This document shows positions 1-6,473 of a DNA stretch of 12,790 nucleotides, piece by piece. Numbering within the stretch: the stretch's first letter is position 1; the number at the start of each line of letters is the position of its first letter. Position numbers and translations under genes: made by a program. The stretch is taken from the NCBI GenBank assembly GCA_947499615.1, contig CANMOP010000035.1, forward strand, positions 1-12,790, given 5' to 3'. The DNA comes from RH-chloro-G1 sp003670575. Its GTDB lineage: Bacteria; Chloroflexota; Dehalococcoidia; UBA2979. The notes under the pieces are model-generated. The model saw nothing but the letters and a program-made list of their open reading frames with translations, did not search any database and was not told the origin of the DNA.

Positions 1-124
1 CCTCGCCCTTCAGCGATAGCACTTTCGTGATCGCAGCCGTCAGCGAGGTCTTGCCGTGGTCCACGTGACCAATCGTCCCGACGTTCGCGTGCGGCTTGTT
101 CCGCTCAAACTTCCCCTTCGCCAT
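1..124 (-). CDS. tuf: Elongation factor Tu, N-terminal 41 codons (runs off the window)
   Basis: EF-Tu is the GTPase that delivers aminoacyl-tRNA to the ribosomal A site. Only the start is present. The translation begins MAKGKFERNKPHANVGTIGH, followed by the P-loop GHVDHGKT at residues 19-26, which is the EF-Tu G1 motif. The ATG lies 15 bp after the fusA stop codon, with a purine-rich GGGAAGGG ribosome binding site in that gap, so it is the last visible gene of the rpsL-rpsG-fusA-tuf str operon and is probably co-transcribed with it. The gene is cut by the window edge, so nothing can be said about its intactness. The identification is secure from the N-terminus and the operon position. Confidence 0.96.
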   Translation of the reverse strand, partial: MAKGKFERNKPHANVGTIGHVDHGKTSLTAAITKVLSLKGE

Positions 125-139
125 CGCTCGTACCCTTCC

Positions 140-2236
140 CTAAACCGTGGTCACGCGCGCGTTGCGCTGGCGACCCTGGATCTCGTCTGCCACGTTTGAC
201 GGAACCTGCGCGTAGTGGTCGAACTCCATGGAGTACGTCGCGCGGCCCTGAGTGTTGGAACGGAGGTCGGTGGCATATCCGAACGTCTCCGCCAGCGGCA
301 CCATCACCGAGAGCACGCGCGCGTTGCCGCGCTGATCCATGCCCTGCACCTGGCCTCGACGTGCGTTGATGTCGCCGAGCACGTCGCCGAAATAGTCTTC
401 CGGCGTAACCACTTCAAGCTTCATGACCGGCTCCAGCAGGATGGAGCCAGCAGCCTCCAGGGCCGCGCGCATCCCCATGGAGCCCGCGGTCTGGAACGCC
501 ATTTCCGACGAGTCCACCGCGTGGAATGAGCCATCGACGACCGCGACTGCGACGTCTACGACCGGGAATCCGGCGCGCACACCGTTGTGCAGCGCCAATT
601 CCACGCCCTGACGGACGGGGCTGATGTACTCGCGCGGGATCGACCCGCCAACCGTCTTGTCTTCGAAGATGTAGCCCTGACCGGGCTCCCGAGGTGTGAT
701 CTCCAGCACGCAGTGCCCGTACTGGCCGCGACCACCACTCTGCCGCACGAAGCGACCATCCGCCCGCGCGAACTTGGTGACGGTCTCGCGGTACGCCACC
801 TGAGGACGACCGATGGCCGCCTCGACTTTGTATTCGCGCTTCATGCGGTCGACGATGACTTCGAGGTGCAACTCGCCCATGCCGGCGATCACGGTCTGGC
901 CAGTTTCCTGGTCGTGGCGGACGCGGAACGTGGGGTCTTCCTCGGTCAGGTGCTGGAGGGCGTCGCCCAACTTCTCCTGATCTTCGCGGGTCTTCGGCTC
1001 GATTGCGACCGAAATGACCGGCTCCGGGAACGTGATCGACTCGAGTACGACCGGGTGCTCCCGATCCGACAGCGTGTCGCCGGTGAATGTGTCCTTGAGA
1101 CCGATCGCCGCGGCAATGTCGCCGGCGTACACCGCGTCCACGTCCTCGCGCGAGTTGGAATGCATCTTCAGCAGTCGACCGAAGCGCTCTCGCTTATCGC
1201 GTGCCGTGTTCAGGATCTGGTCACCGCTCTTCGCCACACCCGCGTACACGCGGAAGAAGACGAGGCGACCTACGAACGGGTCGGACACAACCTTGAACGC
1301 GAGCGCAGTCAGCGGCTCGTCGTCGGACGGGGCGCGCTGCAGGCTCTTCGTCATGTCGCGCGGGTCGTTCGCGACGATCGGCGGCACGTCCAGCGGCGAC
1401 GGGAGGTAGTCCACCACCGCGTCGAGCATCAACTGGACGCCCTTGTTCTTCAGTGCGGATCCGCAGAGCACGGGTGTGATAGCGGACGAGATCGTCGCGC
1501 GCCGAATCGCCTTCTTCAGCTCCGGGATCTCGATGGCCTTGCCCTCGAGGAAGGACATCATCAACAGATCGTCGTTTTCAGCGACACGCTCAACCATCGT
1601 CTCCCGTGCGGCAGTGGCGGCGCCCAACAACTCCGGCGGGATCGGGCGGCGAACCATCTCGGTGCCGCGGTCACCCTCGAAGTAGACCGCTTCCATCTCC
1701 AGCAGGTCGATCACGCCGAGGTGGAGATCCTCGTGACCAATCGGGATCTGCAGCGACACCGGCACTGCGCCCAGGCGGTCGACAATCATGTCCACGCAGC
1801 GATCGAACGATGCGCCAGTGCGGTCAAGCTTGTTGATGAAACAGATGCGCGGCACGTGGTACTTGTCAGCCTGGCGCCACACGGTCTCGGACTGCGGCTC
1901 CACGCCGGCAACACCGTCGAACACCACTACGCCGCCGTCGAGCACCCGCAGCGAGCGCTCCACCTCAACGGTGAAGTCCACGTGGCCTGGGGTGTCAATG
2001 ATGTTGATGGAGTGGTCGGCCCACTGGCAGGTCGTTGCGGCAGACGTGATCGTGATGCCGCGCTCTCGCTCCTGCTCCATCCAGTCCATGATCGCGGTGC
2101 CTTCGTGCACCTCGCCAATCCGGTAGCTGCGGCCCGTGTAGTAGAGCACGCGCTCAGACACGGTGGTCTTGCCCGCATCGATGTGCGCGATGATGCCGAT
2201 GTTGCGTACCCGCTCAAGCGGGATGGTGCGTGGCAT
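140..2236 (-). CDS. fusA: Elongation factor G
   Basis: EF-G is the ribosomal translocase GTPase. The 698-residue length is normal for the family. GTP-binding motifs are all visible: G1 AHIDAGKT at 17-24, the switch region ending ERGITITSAAT near 58-68, G3 DTPGH at 81-85, and G4 NKLD at 135-138. The rest follows the usual domain order II to V, including the domain IV stretch with GGRGQYGH and the C-terminal ARRG region. The ATG is preceded by GAGAAGGA about 12 nt upstream, slightly far but acceptable. It is the third gene of the str operon, 125 bp after rpsG and 15 bp before tuf. No frameshift or missing motif is seen. The TTVSER sequence after the P-loop and overall wording are of the type I associate with Chloroflexota EF-G (recollection, not a search). 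Confidence 0.98.
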   Translation of the reverse strand: MPRTIPLERVRNIGIIAHIDAGKTTVSERVLYYTGRSYRIGEVHEGTAIMDWMEQERERGITITSAATTCQWADHSINIIDTPGHVDFTVEVERSLRVLDGGVVVFDGVAGVEPQSETVWRQADKYHVPRICFINKLDRTGASFDRCVDMIVDRLGAVPVSLQIPIGHEDLHLGVIDLLEMEAVYFEGDRGTEMVRRPIPPELLGAATAARETMVERVAENDDLLMMSFLEGKAIEIPELKKAIRRATISSAITPVLCGSALKNKGVQLMLDAVVDYLPSPLDVPPIVANDPRDMTKSLQRAPSDDEPLTALAFKVVSDPFVGRLVFFRVYAGVAKSGDQILNTARDKRERFGRLLKMHSNSREDVDAVYAGDIAAAIGLKDTFTGDTLSDREHPVVLESITFPEPVISVAIEPKTREDQEKLGDALQHLTEEDPTFRVRHDQETGQTVIAGMGELHLEVIVDRMKREYKVEAAIGRPQVAYRETVTKFARADGRFVRQSGGRGQYGHCVLEITPREPGQGYIFEDKTVGGSIPREYISPVRQGVELALHNGVRAGFPVVDVAVAVVDGSFHAVDSSEMAFQTAGSMGMRAALEAAGSILLEPVMKLEVVTPEDYFGDVLGDINARRGQVQGMDQRGNARVLSVMVPLAETFGYATDLRSNTQGRATYSMEFDHYAQVPSNVADEIQGRQRNARVTTV

Positions 2237-2361
2237 TCGTCCAGTTCGTCCTTCTCAGGCCCAACGGGCCTCAATCAACATCTGGGCCAGCGGGCCCCAA
2301 TCAGCAGGCAACACGGATCGGCAGATCGAGCCGATCGGTCAGCGCCGAAGCGCGAACCTCG
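2237..2361 (-). other. rpsG-fusA intergenic spacer with three hairpins
   Basis: This 125-bp spacer holds three inverted repeats in transcription order. The first has a 7-bp stem at 2316-2322 / 2330-2336 (GATCGGC / GCCGATC, 7-nt loop). The second has a 5-bp stem at 2284-2288 / 2293-2297 (GGGCC / GGCCC, 4-nt loop). The third has a 6-bp stem at 2257-2262 / 2266-2271 (AGGCCC / GGGCCT, 3-nt loop) and ends just before the fusA ribosome binding site. None is followed by a T-run, so they are not intrinsic terminators. They could be an RNA control element, processing sites or mRNA-stabilising structures. No function is established. Confidence 0.5.
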
Positions 2362-2832
2362 TTACCAGCGGTAGTGCACAAACGCGCGGTTGGCTTCCGC
2401 CATCCGGTGCGTGTCTTCCTTGCGCCGAATCGCGGCGCCCGTGTTGTTGGCGGCATCCATGAGCTCGCCCGCCAGCCGTTCCGCCATGGAACGACCGTTG
2501 CGGTTGCGAGCGCCGGCCAAGAGCCAACGAATCGCGAGGGCCTGACGGCGCTCGCTGCGGATGTCCACCGGCACCTGGTACGTAGCGCCACCGACGCGAC
2601 GAGGCTTGACCTCGATCTGCGGGGTGGAATTACGCACTGCCTGCTCGAACACATCGATCGGGGCGCGACCAGTGGTCGCCTCCACGCGATCAAGCGCGTC
2701 GTTGACAATGCGCTCCGCGGTGCTCTTCTTCCCGCTGTACATCAGCTTGTTGGTGAACGAGGTCACCAACCGAGACTGAAATCGCGGGTCCGGAAGTACC
2801 GGGCGCTGGGCTGGGCGATTACGACGTGCCAT
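2362..2832 (-). CDS. rpsG: 30S ribosomal protein S7
   Basis: S7 is the primary assembly protein of the 30S head and contacts the E-site tRNA. The 156-residue product has the standard family length, with the typical start MARR and end FVHYRW. Internal family sequences are clear: FTNKLMYSGKKSTAERIV near 26-43, the RRVGGATYQVPV segment near 78-89, and the C-terminal HRMAEANRAF. The ATG lies 15 bp after the rpsL stop, with GAGGAGAGG as a strong ribosome binding site. It is the second gene of the str operon. In other bacteria S7 can repress this operon by binding its mRNA; the nearby structured spacer before fusA is a possible site, but that is inference. Confidence 0.97.
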   Translation of the reverse strand: MARRNRPAQRPVLPDPRFQSRLVTSFTNKLMYSGKKSTAERIVNDALDRVEATTGRAPIDVFEQAVRNSTPQIEVKPRRVGGATYQVPVDIRSERRQALAIRWLLAGARNRNGRSMAERLAGELMDAANNTGAAIRRKEDTHRMAEANRAFVHYRW

Positions 2833-2847
2833 GCGACCTCTCCTCGC

Positions 2848-3261
2848 CTATCCGCGCCGGGTGCCGTACTTGCTACGGCCACGCTTGCGGTTACGCACAC
2901 CGGACGCGTCCAACGCGCCACGGATGATGTGGTAGCGCACACCCGGCAAGTCCTTGACACGACCGCCGCGGATCAGCACTACGGAGTGCTCCTGCAGCGT
3001 GTGCCCCTCGCCCGGAATGTACGCAGTGACCTCAATACCGTTGGACAACCGGACACGCGCGACCTTGCGCAGCGCAGAGTTCGGCTTCTTCGGGGTGACG
3101 GTACGCACCTGCGTGCAGACCCCACGCTTCTGCGGCGACCCCTTCAGGGAGCGCGTCGTGCGGCTGGTCAGCGCATTGAAGCGGAAGCGCAACGCAGGCG
3201 CCTTCGTCTTCTTGAGCACTGGCTTCCGCCCATGTCGCACCAGCTGATTAATCGTTGGCAC
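2848..3261 (-). CDS. rpsL: 30S ribosomal protein S12 (long, Gram-positive-type form), GTG start
   Basis: S12 sits at the decoding centre and controls translational accuracy. I place the start at GTG 3261, giving MPTINQLVRHGRKPVLKKTK and a 137-residue protein. GGAG lies 8 nt upstream, and the start matches the family. A second GTG nine bases upstream (3270) would add only MAS. The frame stays open much further upstream, but that extension has no S12 similarity. Family landmarks: TPKKPNSALRK at 56-66, then EVTAYIPGEGH and RVKDLPGVRY, which carries the Asp that is methylthiolated in some bacteria. About 14 residues are inserted between the N-terminus and SPQKRGVC compared with E. coli, as in Bacillus S12. 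Lysines at the classical streptomycin-resistance positions are wild type. First gene of the str operon. Confidence 0.95.
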   Translation of the reverse strand: MPTINQLVRHGRKPVLKKTKAPALRFRFNALTSRTTRSLKGSPQKRGVCTQVRTVTPKKPNSALRKVARVRLSNGIEVTAYIPGEGHTLQEHSVVLIRGGRVKDLPGVRYHIIRGALDASGVRNRKRGRSKYGTRRG

Positions 3262-3343
3262 CGATGCCACTCCGTCCGGCGGCGCGTACCACGCGCCCAC
3301 CCGCATCCAACACACATCCAGTCCGGAGTTGATCCCGCACAGG

Positions 3344-3420
3344 AAAAAACGAACGGCCGGGCGGCTGAGCATGGAGCCCGACACGGCGTGCGTACCGTTG
3401 GTACGCAGCGTTGCCGCCGG
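3344..3420 (-). promoter_or_regulatory. Candidate attenuator-like structure in the rpsL leader
   Basis: In the predicted rpsL leader, an outer stem pairs CCGGCGGC (3420-3413) with GCCGCCCGG (3365-3357) with one bulged base. It encloses a perfect 8-bp hairpin TGCGTACC / GGTACGCA (3407-3400 / 3396-3389, loop AAC). Seven bases after the outer stem comes a run of six Ts (3349-3344). The layout resembles an intrinsic terminator or attenuator, but the gap between stem and T-run is longer than usual. Function is inferred from structure only; it could equally be a protein-binding leader. Confidence 0.35.
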
Positions 3421-3486
3421 TTTTCCATACATCACGGCCACCGACCGCGAAGGAACGCGCACTCACTGTGTGACGCGCGGAATTGG

Positions 3487-3516
3487 ATGGTAGAAGCAAC
3501 ACGATCCTTGTGTCAA
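3487..3516 (-). promoter_or_regulatory. Sigma70-type promoter of the str operon (rpsL-rpsG-fusA-tuf)
   Basis: On the minus strand a perfect -35 hexamer TTGACA (3516-3511) is followed after 18 bp by TACCAT (3492-3487), which matches the -10 consensus at four of six positions including the key T1, A2 and T6. Transcription would start near 3480, giving an rpsL leader of roughly 220 nt. It is the best-scoring promoter-like sequence I see between the deacetylase gene and rpsL. Confidence 0.6.
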
Positions 3517-3596
3517 CGCCACCGCATCGGCCCATCCAGCCGAATGCCTTACTGCACAAGGATTTCAGGTCACCTGTATTATCGCGTTAGCAATAG

Positions 3597-3605
3597 TTAT
3601 GCACA
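3597..3605 (+). other. Consensus DnaA-box sequence
   Basis: TTATGCACA matches the DnaA-box consensus TTATNCACA exactly. It lies in the AT-richer intergenic region about 80 bp upstream of the rpsL promoter -35. No second good box was seen nearby, so this is not an origin. It could be a DnaA-responsive regulatory site, or chance. Confidence 0.35.
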
Positions 3606-3628
3606 GGCAATCGATGGTCGCCGACCAC

Positions 3629-4381
3629 TTATCGGGCAAAGATCACCCGTCGATACGCCTCCGCGAACACGCGCTTCGGGTCAGTCTCTCCCACCTCAGC
3701 AGCCCGCTGCTTCCACAGCGCCAGCAGCTGAGCCTCTGTGCGACCCCGCATCTGCGAGGTGTGCGCCAGCACGGCTCGAACCTTGCGCCGGAGCACCGGG
3801 CGGATGTCCACAGTGAAGTCGGGCGTGCCGGTCCCCGCCTGCCCGCCGAGCAGCAGCACCTGTGGGCGATGTGGCTGGAGCCCCTCGTCCTTGTGCTCCG
3901 GGTGGTACAGGTGGTCGTCCGCTGCGGGGAAGATGGCGTCGTAGGTCGCCCGGCCCACGTTGCGGTGGTCGCGGTGGTTGAAGCCCGGCCGGAAGCCGTC
4001 CCAGGTGATCACGAGCTCCGGACGCCGTCGACGCATCTGGTGGACGATGGTTTCACGTAACTCGTCATCGTCCTGGACGCCGCCGTCGTGCATGCCGAGG
4101 AAGATCGGTTCGCGTGCGCCCAGCCGGCGCGCAGCCTCGCGCTGCTCGTCCTCGCGGGTGCCAGCCAGCCACTGCGCGCTGACCTGCGGGTCCTTGGTGC
4201 CCTTGTTCCCGCTGGTGGCGACCATAATGTCCACCTCCCAGCCACCGCGGGTGAGCACGGCGACGGTGCCGCCGCACATGAACTCGCAGTCGTCCGGGTG
4301 GGCGGTAATCACCATCGCCCGCTTCGGTTCCACGGCCGCGAACAGTTCGGCCGCGTCGGTCAGGGCATTCAGGTCAGGCAT
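3629..4381 (-). CDS. PIG-L / LmbE-family zinc-dependent N-deacetylase
   Basis: Members of this family remove N-acetyl groups from amino-sugar conjugates (MshB in mycothiol, BshB in bacillithiol synthesis, PIG-L in GPI anchors); other members act on different substrates. The 250-residue product has the metal-binding AHPDD at 27-31, whose Asp is also the general base, and the second zinc site HRDH at 136-139. The family REDEQREAARRLG stretch is at 76-88 and LGMHDGG at 95-101. No signal peptide or membrane segment is seen, so it should be cytosolic. GGAGAAGAG precedes the ATG. It follows a GT4 glycosyltransferase by 68 bp, which suggests the two act on one glycoconjugate. The substrate cannot be read from sequence; MshB/BshB-like chemistry is inference. 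Confidence 0.85.
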   Translation of the reverse strand: MPDLNALTDAAELFAAVEPKRAMVITAHPDDCEFMCGGTVAVLTRGGWEVDIMVATSGNKGTKDPQVSAQWLAGTREDEQREAARRLGAREPIFLGMHDGGVQDDDELRETIVHQMRRRRPELVITWDGFRPGFNHRDHRNVGRATYDAIFPAADDHLYHPEHKDEGLQPHRPQVLLLGGQAGTGTPDFTVDIRPVLRRKVRAVLAHTSQMRGRTEAQLLALWKQRAAEVGETDPKRVFAEAYRRVIFAR

Positions 4382-4395
4382 GACATCTCTTCTCC

Positions 4396-4419
4396 GCGGC
4401 GTCGCGGGTTCTACGCCGC
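4396..4419 (-). other. Hairpin between the glycosyltransferase and the deacetylase genes
   Basis: A 7-bp perfect stem (4396-4402 / 4413-4419, GCGGCGT / ACGCCGC, 10-nt loop) occupies the 68-bp gap, just before the deacetylase ribosome binding site. There is no T-run, so it is not a standard terminator. It may modulate translation or processing of the downstream gene; this is uncertain. Confidence 0.35.
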
Positions 4420-4449
4420 GCCGCCGGTTCCAGGCTCTATCACCGGATT

Positions 4450-5748
4450 CTAGGCTGCACCGCTCGAGGCGTTCCCCGCCGCCAACGGCGCAGCCTTGAG
4501 CGACCGCTGCTCGGCAACCACCTCTTCGTACAGCCCTCGCAGCGTGGCAGCCACAGCCTGCCAGGAGTACGCCTGCATGCTCCGGGCCGCGTTCGCGCCC
4601 AGCGCATCCCGCAGCCAGGGGTTCCCAAGCAGCGTATCCAACTTCTCCGCGAACGGCTCCGGGCAGCGCCAGGGGATGAGATACCCCGTCCGCCCGTCCG
4701 CAATCGTAGAGGTGAGCCCGCCGACCCGCGAGGCGACGACCGGCACGCCACAGGCCATGGCCTCCACCGCCACGAGGCCGAACGATTCGTAGAAGGATGG
4801 CATCGCCACCGCATCCGCCGCTCGGTAGTACTGCACCAGCCGGTCGTGCGGCACCGCACCAAGGAACTCGATGCGATCCGCCACGCCCACTGAGGCCGCC
4901 ACAGCGCGCAATCGAGTTACCTCGCCCGCCGCGCGATCGTCGCCGCCGATGATCAGGAGATGGACTCGCTCGCGCTCCGTCATCTCCGCGAGCGCGCGGA
5001 TCAGGATGTCGAGGCCCTTCAGCGGCTCGATGCGACCGACGGCCAGCACAAGGCGGGCGTCGTCGGTCAGCCCAAGCGCTGCGCGCGCCTCGAACCGGTC
5101 CCCCGGCTGGAACCGATCGATGTCCACGCCCAGCGGGATCACAGCCACACGATCAGTCGGCACCCGGTACAGCTGGCGCAGCAACTGGCGCTCGTGCTCG
5201 GTGGCCACGACCACCCTGTCCAGCACGTGCACGAGGTGGCGTTCAGCCTCCAGGCGGTCCGGTGTCTCGTGCTCGGAGGCACGGGCGCGCAGTTTCACCT
5301 CGCCGAGCGTGTGGAACATCGCGACATGCGGCGCCGCCCACAGGGTCGCGAGTGCCTCGCCTGCTGCGGCAGAGAGCCAGTAATGCGAGTGAATGACGTC
5401 GTACTGCAGCCCCTCGCGTACCCGGAACGCCTCGACGCCATCCGCGAACGCGGCGGTGAGCGGTGGCAACGCCTCTTTCTCGAGGTAGGCGACGAGGCCA
5501 GCCGTGATGTGAATCAACCGTGCACCGCCGCCCAGCGGCTCCACTTCGGGCGTTGCAGCATCGATGCGTCGAGTGAATACGTCGCACTCAACGCCAGCCG
5601 CGACGAGCCGGGAGGCGACCTCACGAACGTAGACGTTCATGCCACCGGTCTCGCGCCCGCCCAGTGCCGCCAGTGGCGAGGTGTGCAGCGAGAGCATGGC
5701 GACGCGCAGCAGCGGACGGGCAGCCTCGTTCACGCCGTGCTCGCTCAT
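4450..5748 (-). CDS. GT4-family glycosyltransferase, MshA / sucrose-phosphate-synthase-like
   Basis: This is a retaining GT-B glycosyltransferase of family GT4, which transfers a sugar from a nucleotide donor. With the ATG at 5748 it has 432 residues; a TTG six bases upstream (5754) is an alternative and has the better-spaced AGGA. Residues here are numbered from the TTG. The N-terminal domain has LSLHTSPLAALGG and GGMN at 37-40, HSHYWLS at 122-128 and HTLGEVK at 148-154, all typical of the MshA/SPS group. The donor domain has R241 and K246 in VGRIEPLKG, and the E-x7-E pair at 323 and 331 in FYESFGLVAVEAMACGVP. It starts 15 bp after the folE stop and is followed by the LmbE-type deacetylase. 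MshA makes GlcNAc-inositol-phosphate, but related GT4 enzymes use other acceptors, so the reaction is not fixed. Confidence 0.88.
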   Translation of the reverse strand: MSEHGVNEAARPLLRVAMLSLHTSPLAALGGRETGGMNVYVREVASRLVAAGVECDVFTRRIDAATPEVEPLGGGARLIHITAGLVAYLEKEALPPLTAAFADGVEAFRVREGLQYDVIHSHYWLSAAAGEALATLWAAPHVAMFHTLGEVKLRARASEHETPDRLEAERHLVHVLDRVVVATEHERQLLRQLYRVPTDRVAVIPLGVDIDRFQPGDRFEARAALGLTDDARLVLAVGRIEPLKGLDILIRALAEMTERERVHLLIIGGDDRAAGEVTRLRAVAASVGVADRIEFLGAVPHDRLVQYYRAADAVAMPSFYESFGLVAVEAMACGVPVVASRVGGLTSTIADGRTGYLIPWRCPEPFAEKLDTLLGNPWLRDALGANAARSMQAYSWQAVAATLRGLYEEVVAEQRSLKAAPLAAGNASSGAA

Positions 5749-5763
5749 GCTCAATCGTGTGTC

Positions 5764-6369
5764 CTAGTGTCCGGTGGCCGGGCGGATCAGGCCGAGGAAC
5801 TCCTGGCGCGTATTCACCTCCGTGCGGAACCGACCGCGCATCGCAGAGGTGACCATCTTCGCGCCCGGCTTGCGCACCCCGCGCATTGTCATGCACAGGT
5901 GCTCCGCCTCGATGACGACGCCCACGCCCTTCGCGCCGAGGACCGTCTCAATGCTGTCCGCGATCTGCGTGGTCAGGCGCTCCTGCACCTGCGGACGCCG
6001 CGCGAATATCTCGACCGCCCGCGCGATCTTGGAGAGCCCGACGATGCGCCCATCCGGCAGATAGCCGATGTGTGCCTCGCCATGGAAGGGCAGCAGGTGG
6101 TGCTCACACATGGAGTAGAACGGAATCTCGCGCAGGATCACGAGTTCGTCGTGGCCCTCTTCGAAGCCGACCGACAGTACCTCCATCGGATCCTCGTGGA
6201 GGCCCGAGAAAATCTCCTCGTACATGCGGGCGATGCGTTCCGGTGTGCCCCGCAGCCCCTCGCGCCCCGGGTCTTCGCCCACGGCGGCCAGCAATTCCGT
6301 GACGAGACGTTCAACCTCGGCGTGATTCACGGTACCGGGGGGGCGATCGGGCGGGACTATGCTGGCCAC
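5764..6369 (-). CDS. folE: GTP cyclohydrolase I (FolE1 type)
   Basis: FolE converts GTP to 7,8-dihydroneopterin triphosphate, the first step of folate and a source for queuosine and other pterins. I choose the GTG at 6369 (201 residues) because GAGG lies 5 nt before it. A GTG at 6402 would add 11 residues but has no ribosome binding site. With this start the zinc ligands are C88 and H91 in SMCEHHLLPF and C159 in EAEHLCMTMRG. The family stretches GLRGTPERIARM near 38-49 and GLSKIARAVEIFARRPQVQE near 111-130 are intact, and the C-terminus has the usual FLGLIR. It lies 104 bp after thrC and 15 bp before the glycosyltransferase, with a possible promoter of its own in front. Confidence 0.95.
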   Translation of the reverse strand: MASIVPPDRPPGTVNHAEVERLVTELLAAVGEDPGREGLRGTPERIARMYEEIFSGLHEDPMEVLSVGFEEGHDELVILREIPFYSMCEHHLLPFHGEAHIGYLPDGRIVGLSKIARAVEIFARRPQVQERLTTQIADSIETVLGAKGVGVVIEAEHLCMTMRGVRKPGAKMVTSAMRGRFRTEVNTRQEFLGLIRPATGH

Positions 6370-6403
6370 GGATACCTCACGTGCTCGGGAAGTTTCATGC
6401 ACG

Positions 6404-6412
6404 ATCGTAGCA
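6404..6412 (-). promoter_or_regulatory. Possible extended -10 promoter for folE
   Basis: On the minus strand TGCTACGAT (6412-6404) fits an extended -10 element (TGn followed by TACGAT, four of six matches). No good -35 is seen. A start near 6397 would give a leader of about 28 nt before the GTG at 6369. This would allow folE, the glycosyltransferase and the deacetylase to be expressed apart from thrC. Weak evidence. Confidence 0.3.
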
Positions 6413-6473
6413 TGCGGCCGAACCGCTTGGGGGCAGCCTCGTCGGCAGCACTACCGAGCGGCATGGACAGACG

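Larger units (their letters stand above)
3262..3628 (-). promoter_or_regulatory. Non-coding region upstream of rpsL: promoter and long structured leader
   Basis: This stretch of about 370 bp separates the deacetylase stop from rpsL. It contains no gene I can support. From right to left it holds a short hairpin just after the deacetylase stop (3615-3619 / 3623-3627), a DnaA-box-like sequence (3597-3605), a sigma70-type promoter (3487-3516), and then a leader of about 220 nt with two stems and a T6 tract. The part around 3540-3600 is AT-richer than the surrounding genes, as expected of a promoter region. A GATAAT sequence near 3578-3583 could be a second -10 element but lacks a properly spaced -35. 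Confidence 0.6.

Noticed and set aside
587..2374. Long plus-strand open frame (595 codons) opposite fusA
   Set aside because: It is antisense to an intact, highly conserved fusA. Long open frames on the opposite strand are expected in GC-rich genes, and its translation is His/Arg/Val-rich with no family resemblance.
3344..3349. T6 tract as a terminator of the deacetylase transcript
   Set aside because: It lies downstream of a good rpsL promoter, and the stem is seven bases from the T-run. It fits a leader element better than an upstream-gene terminator, so it is listed only as an attenuator candidate.
3262..3462. N-terminal extension of S12 to an ATG at 3462 (204 residues)
   Set aside because: The extra 67 residues have no S12 similarity. 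The GTG at 3261 matches the family start and has a GGAG ribosome binding site, and the region has promoter and leader structure.
2230..3816. Plus-strand open frame of 528 codons across rpsG, rpsL and the rpsL leader
   Set aside because: It is antisense to two ribosomal protein genes and has no plausible protein features or ribosome binding site.
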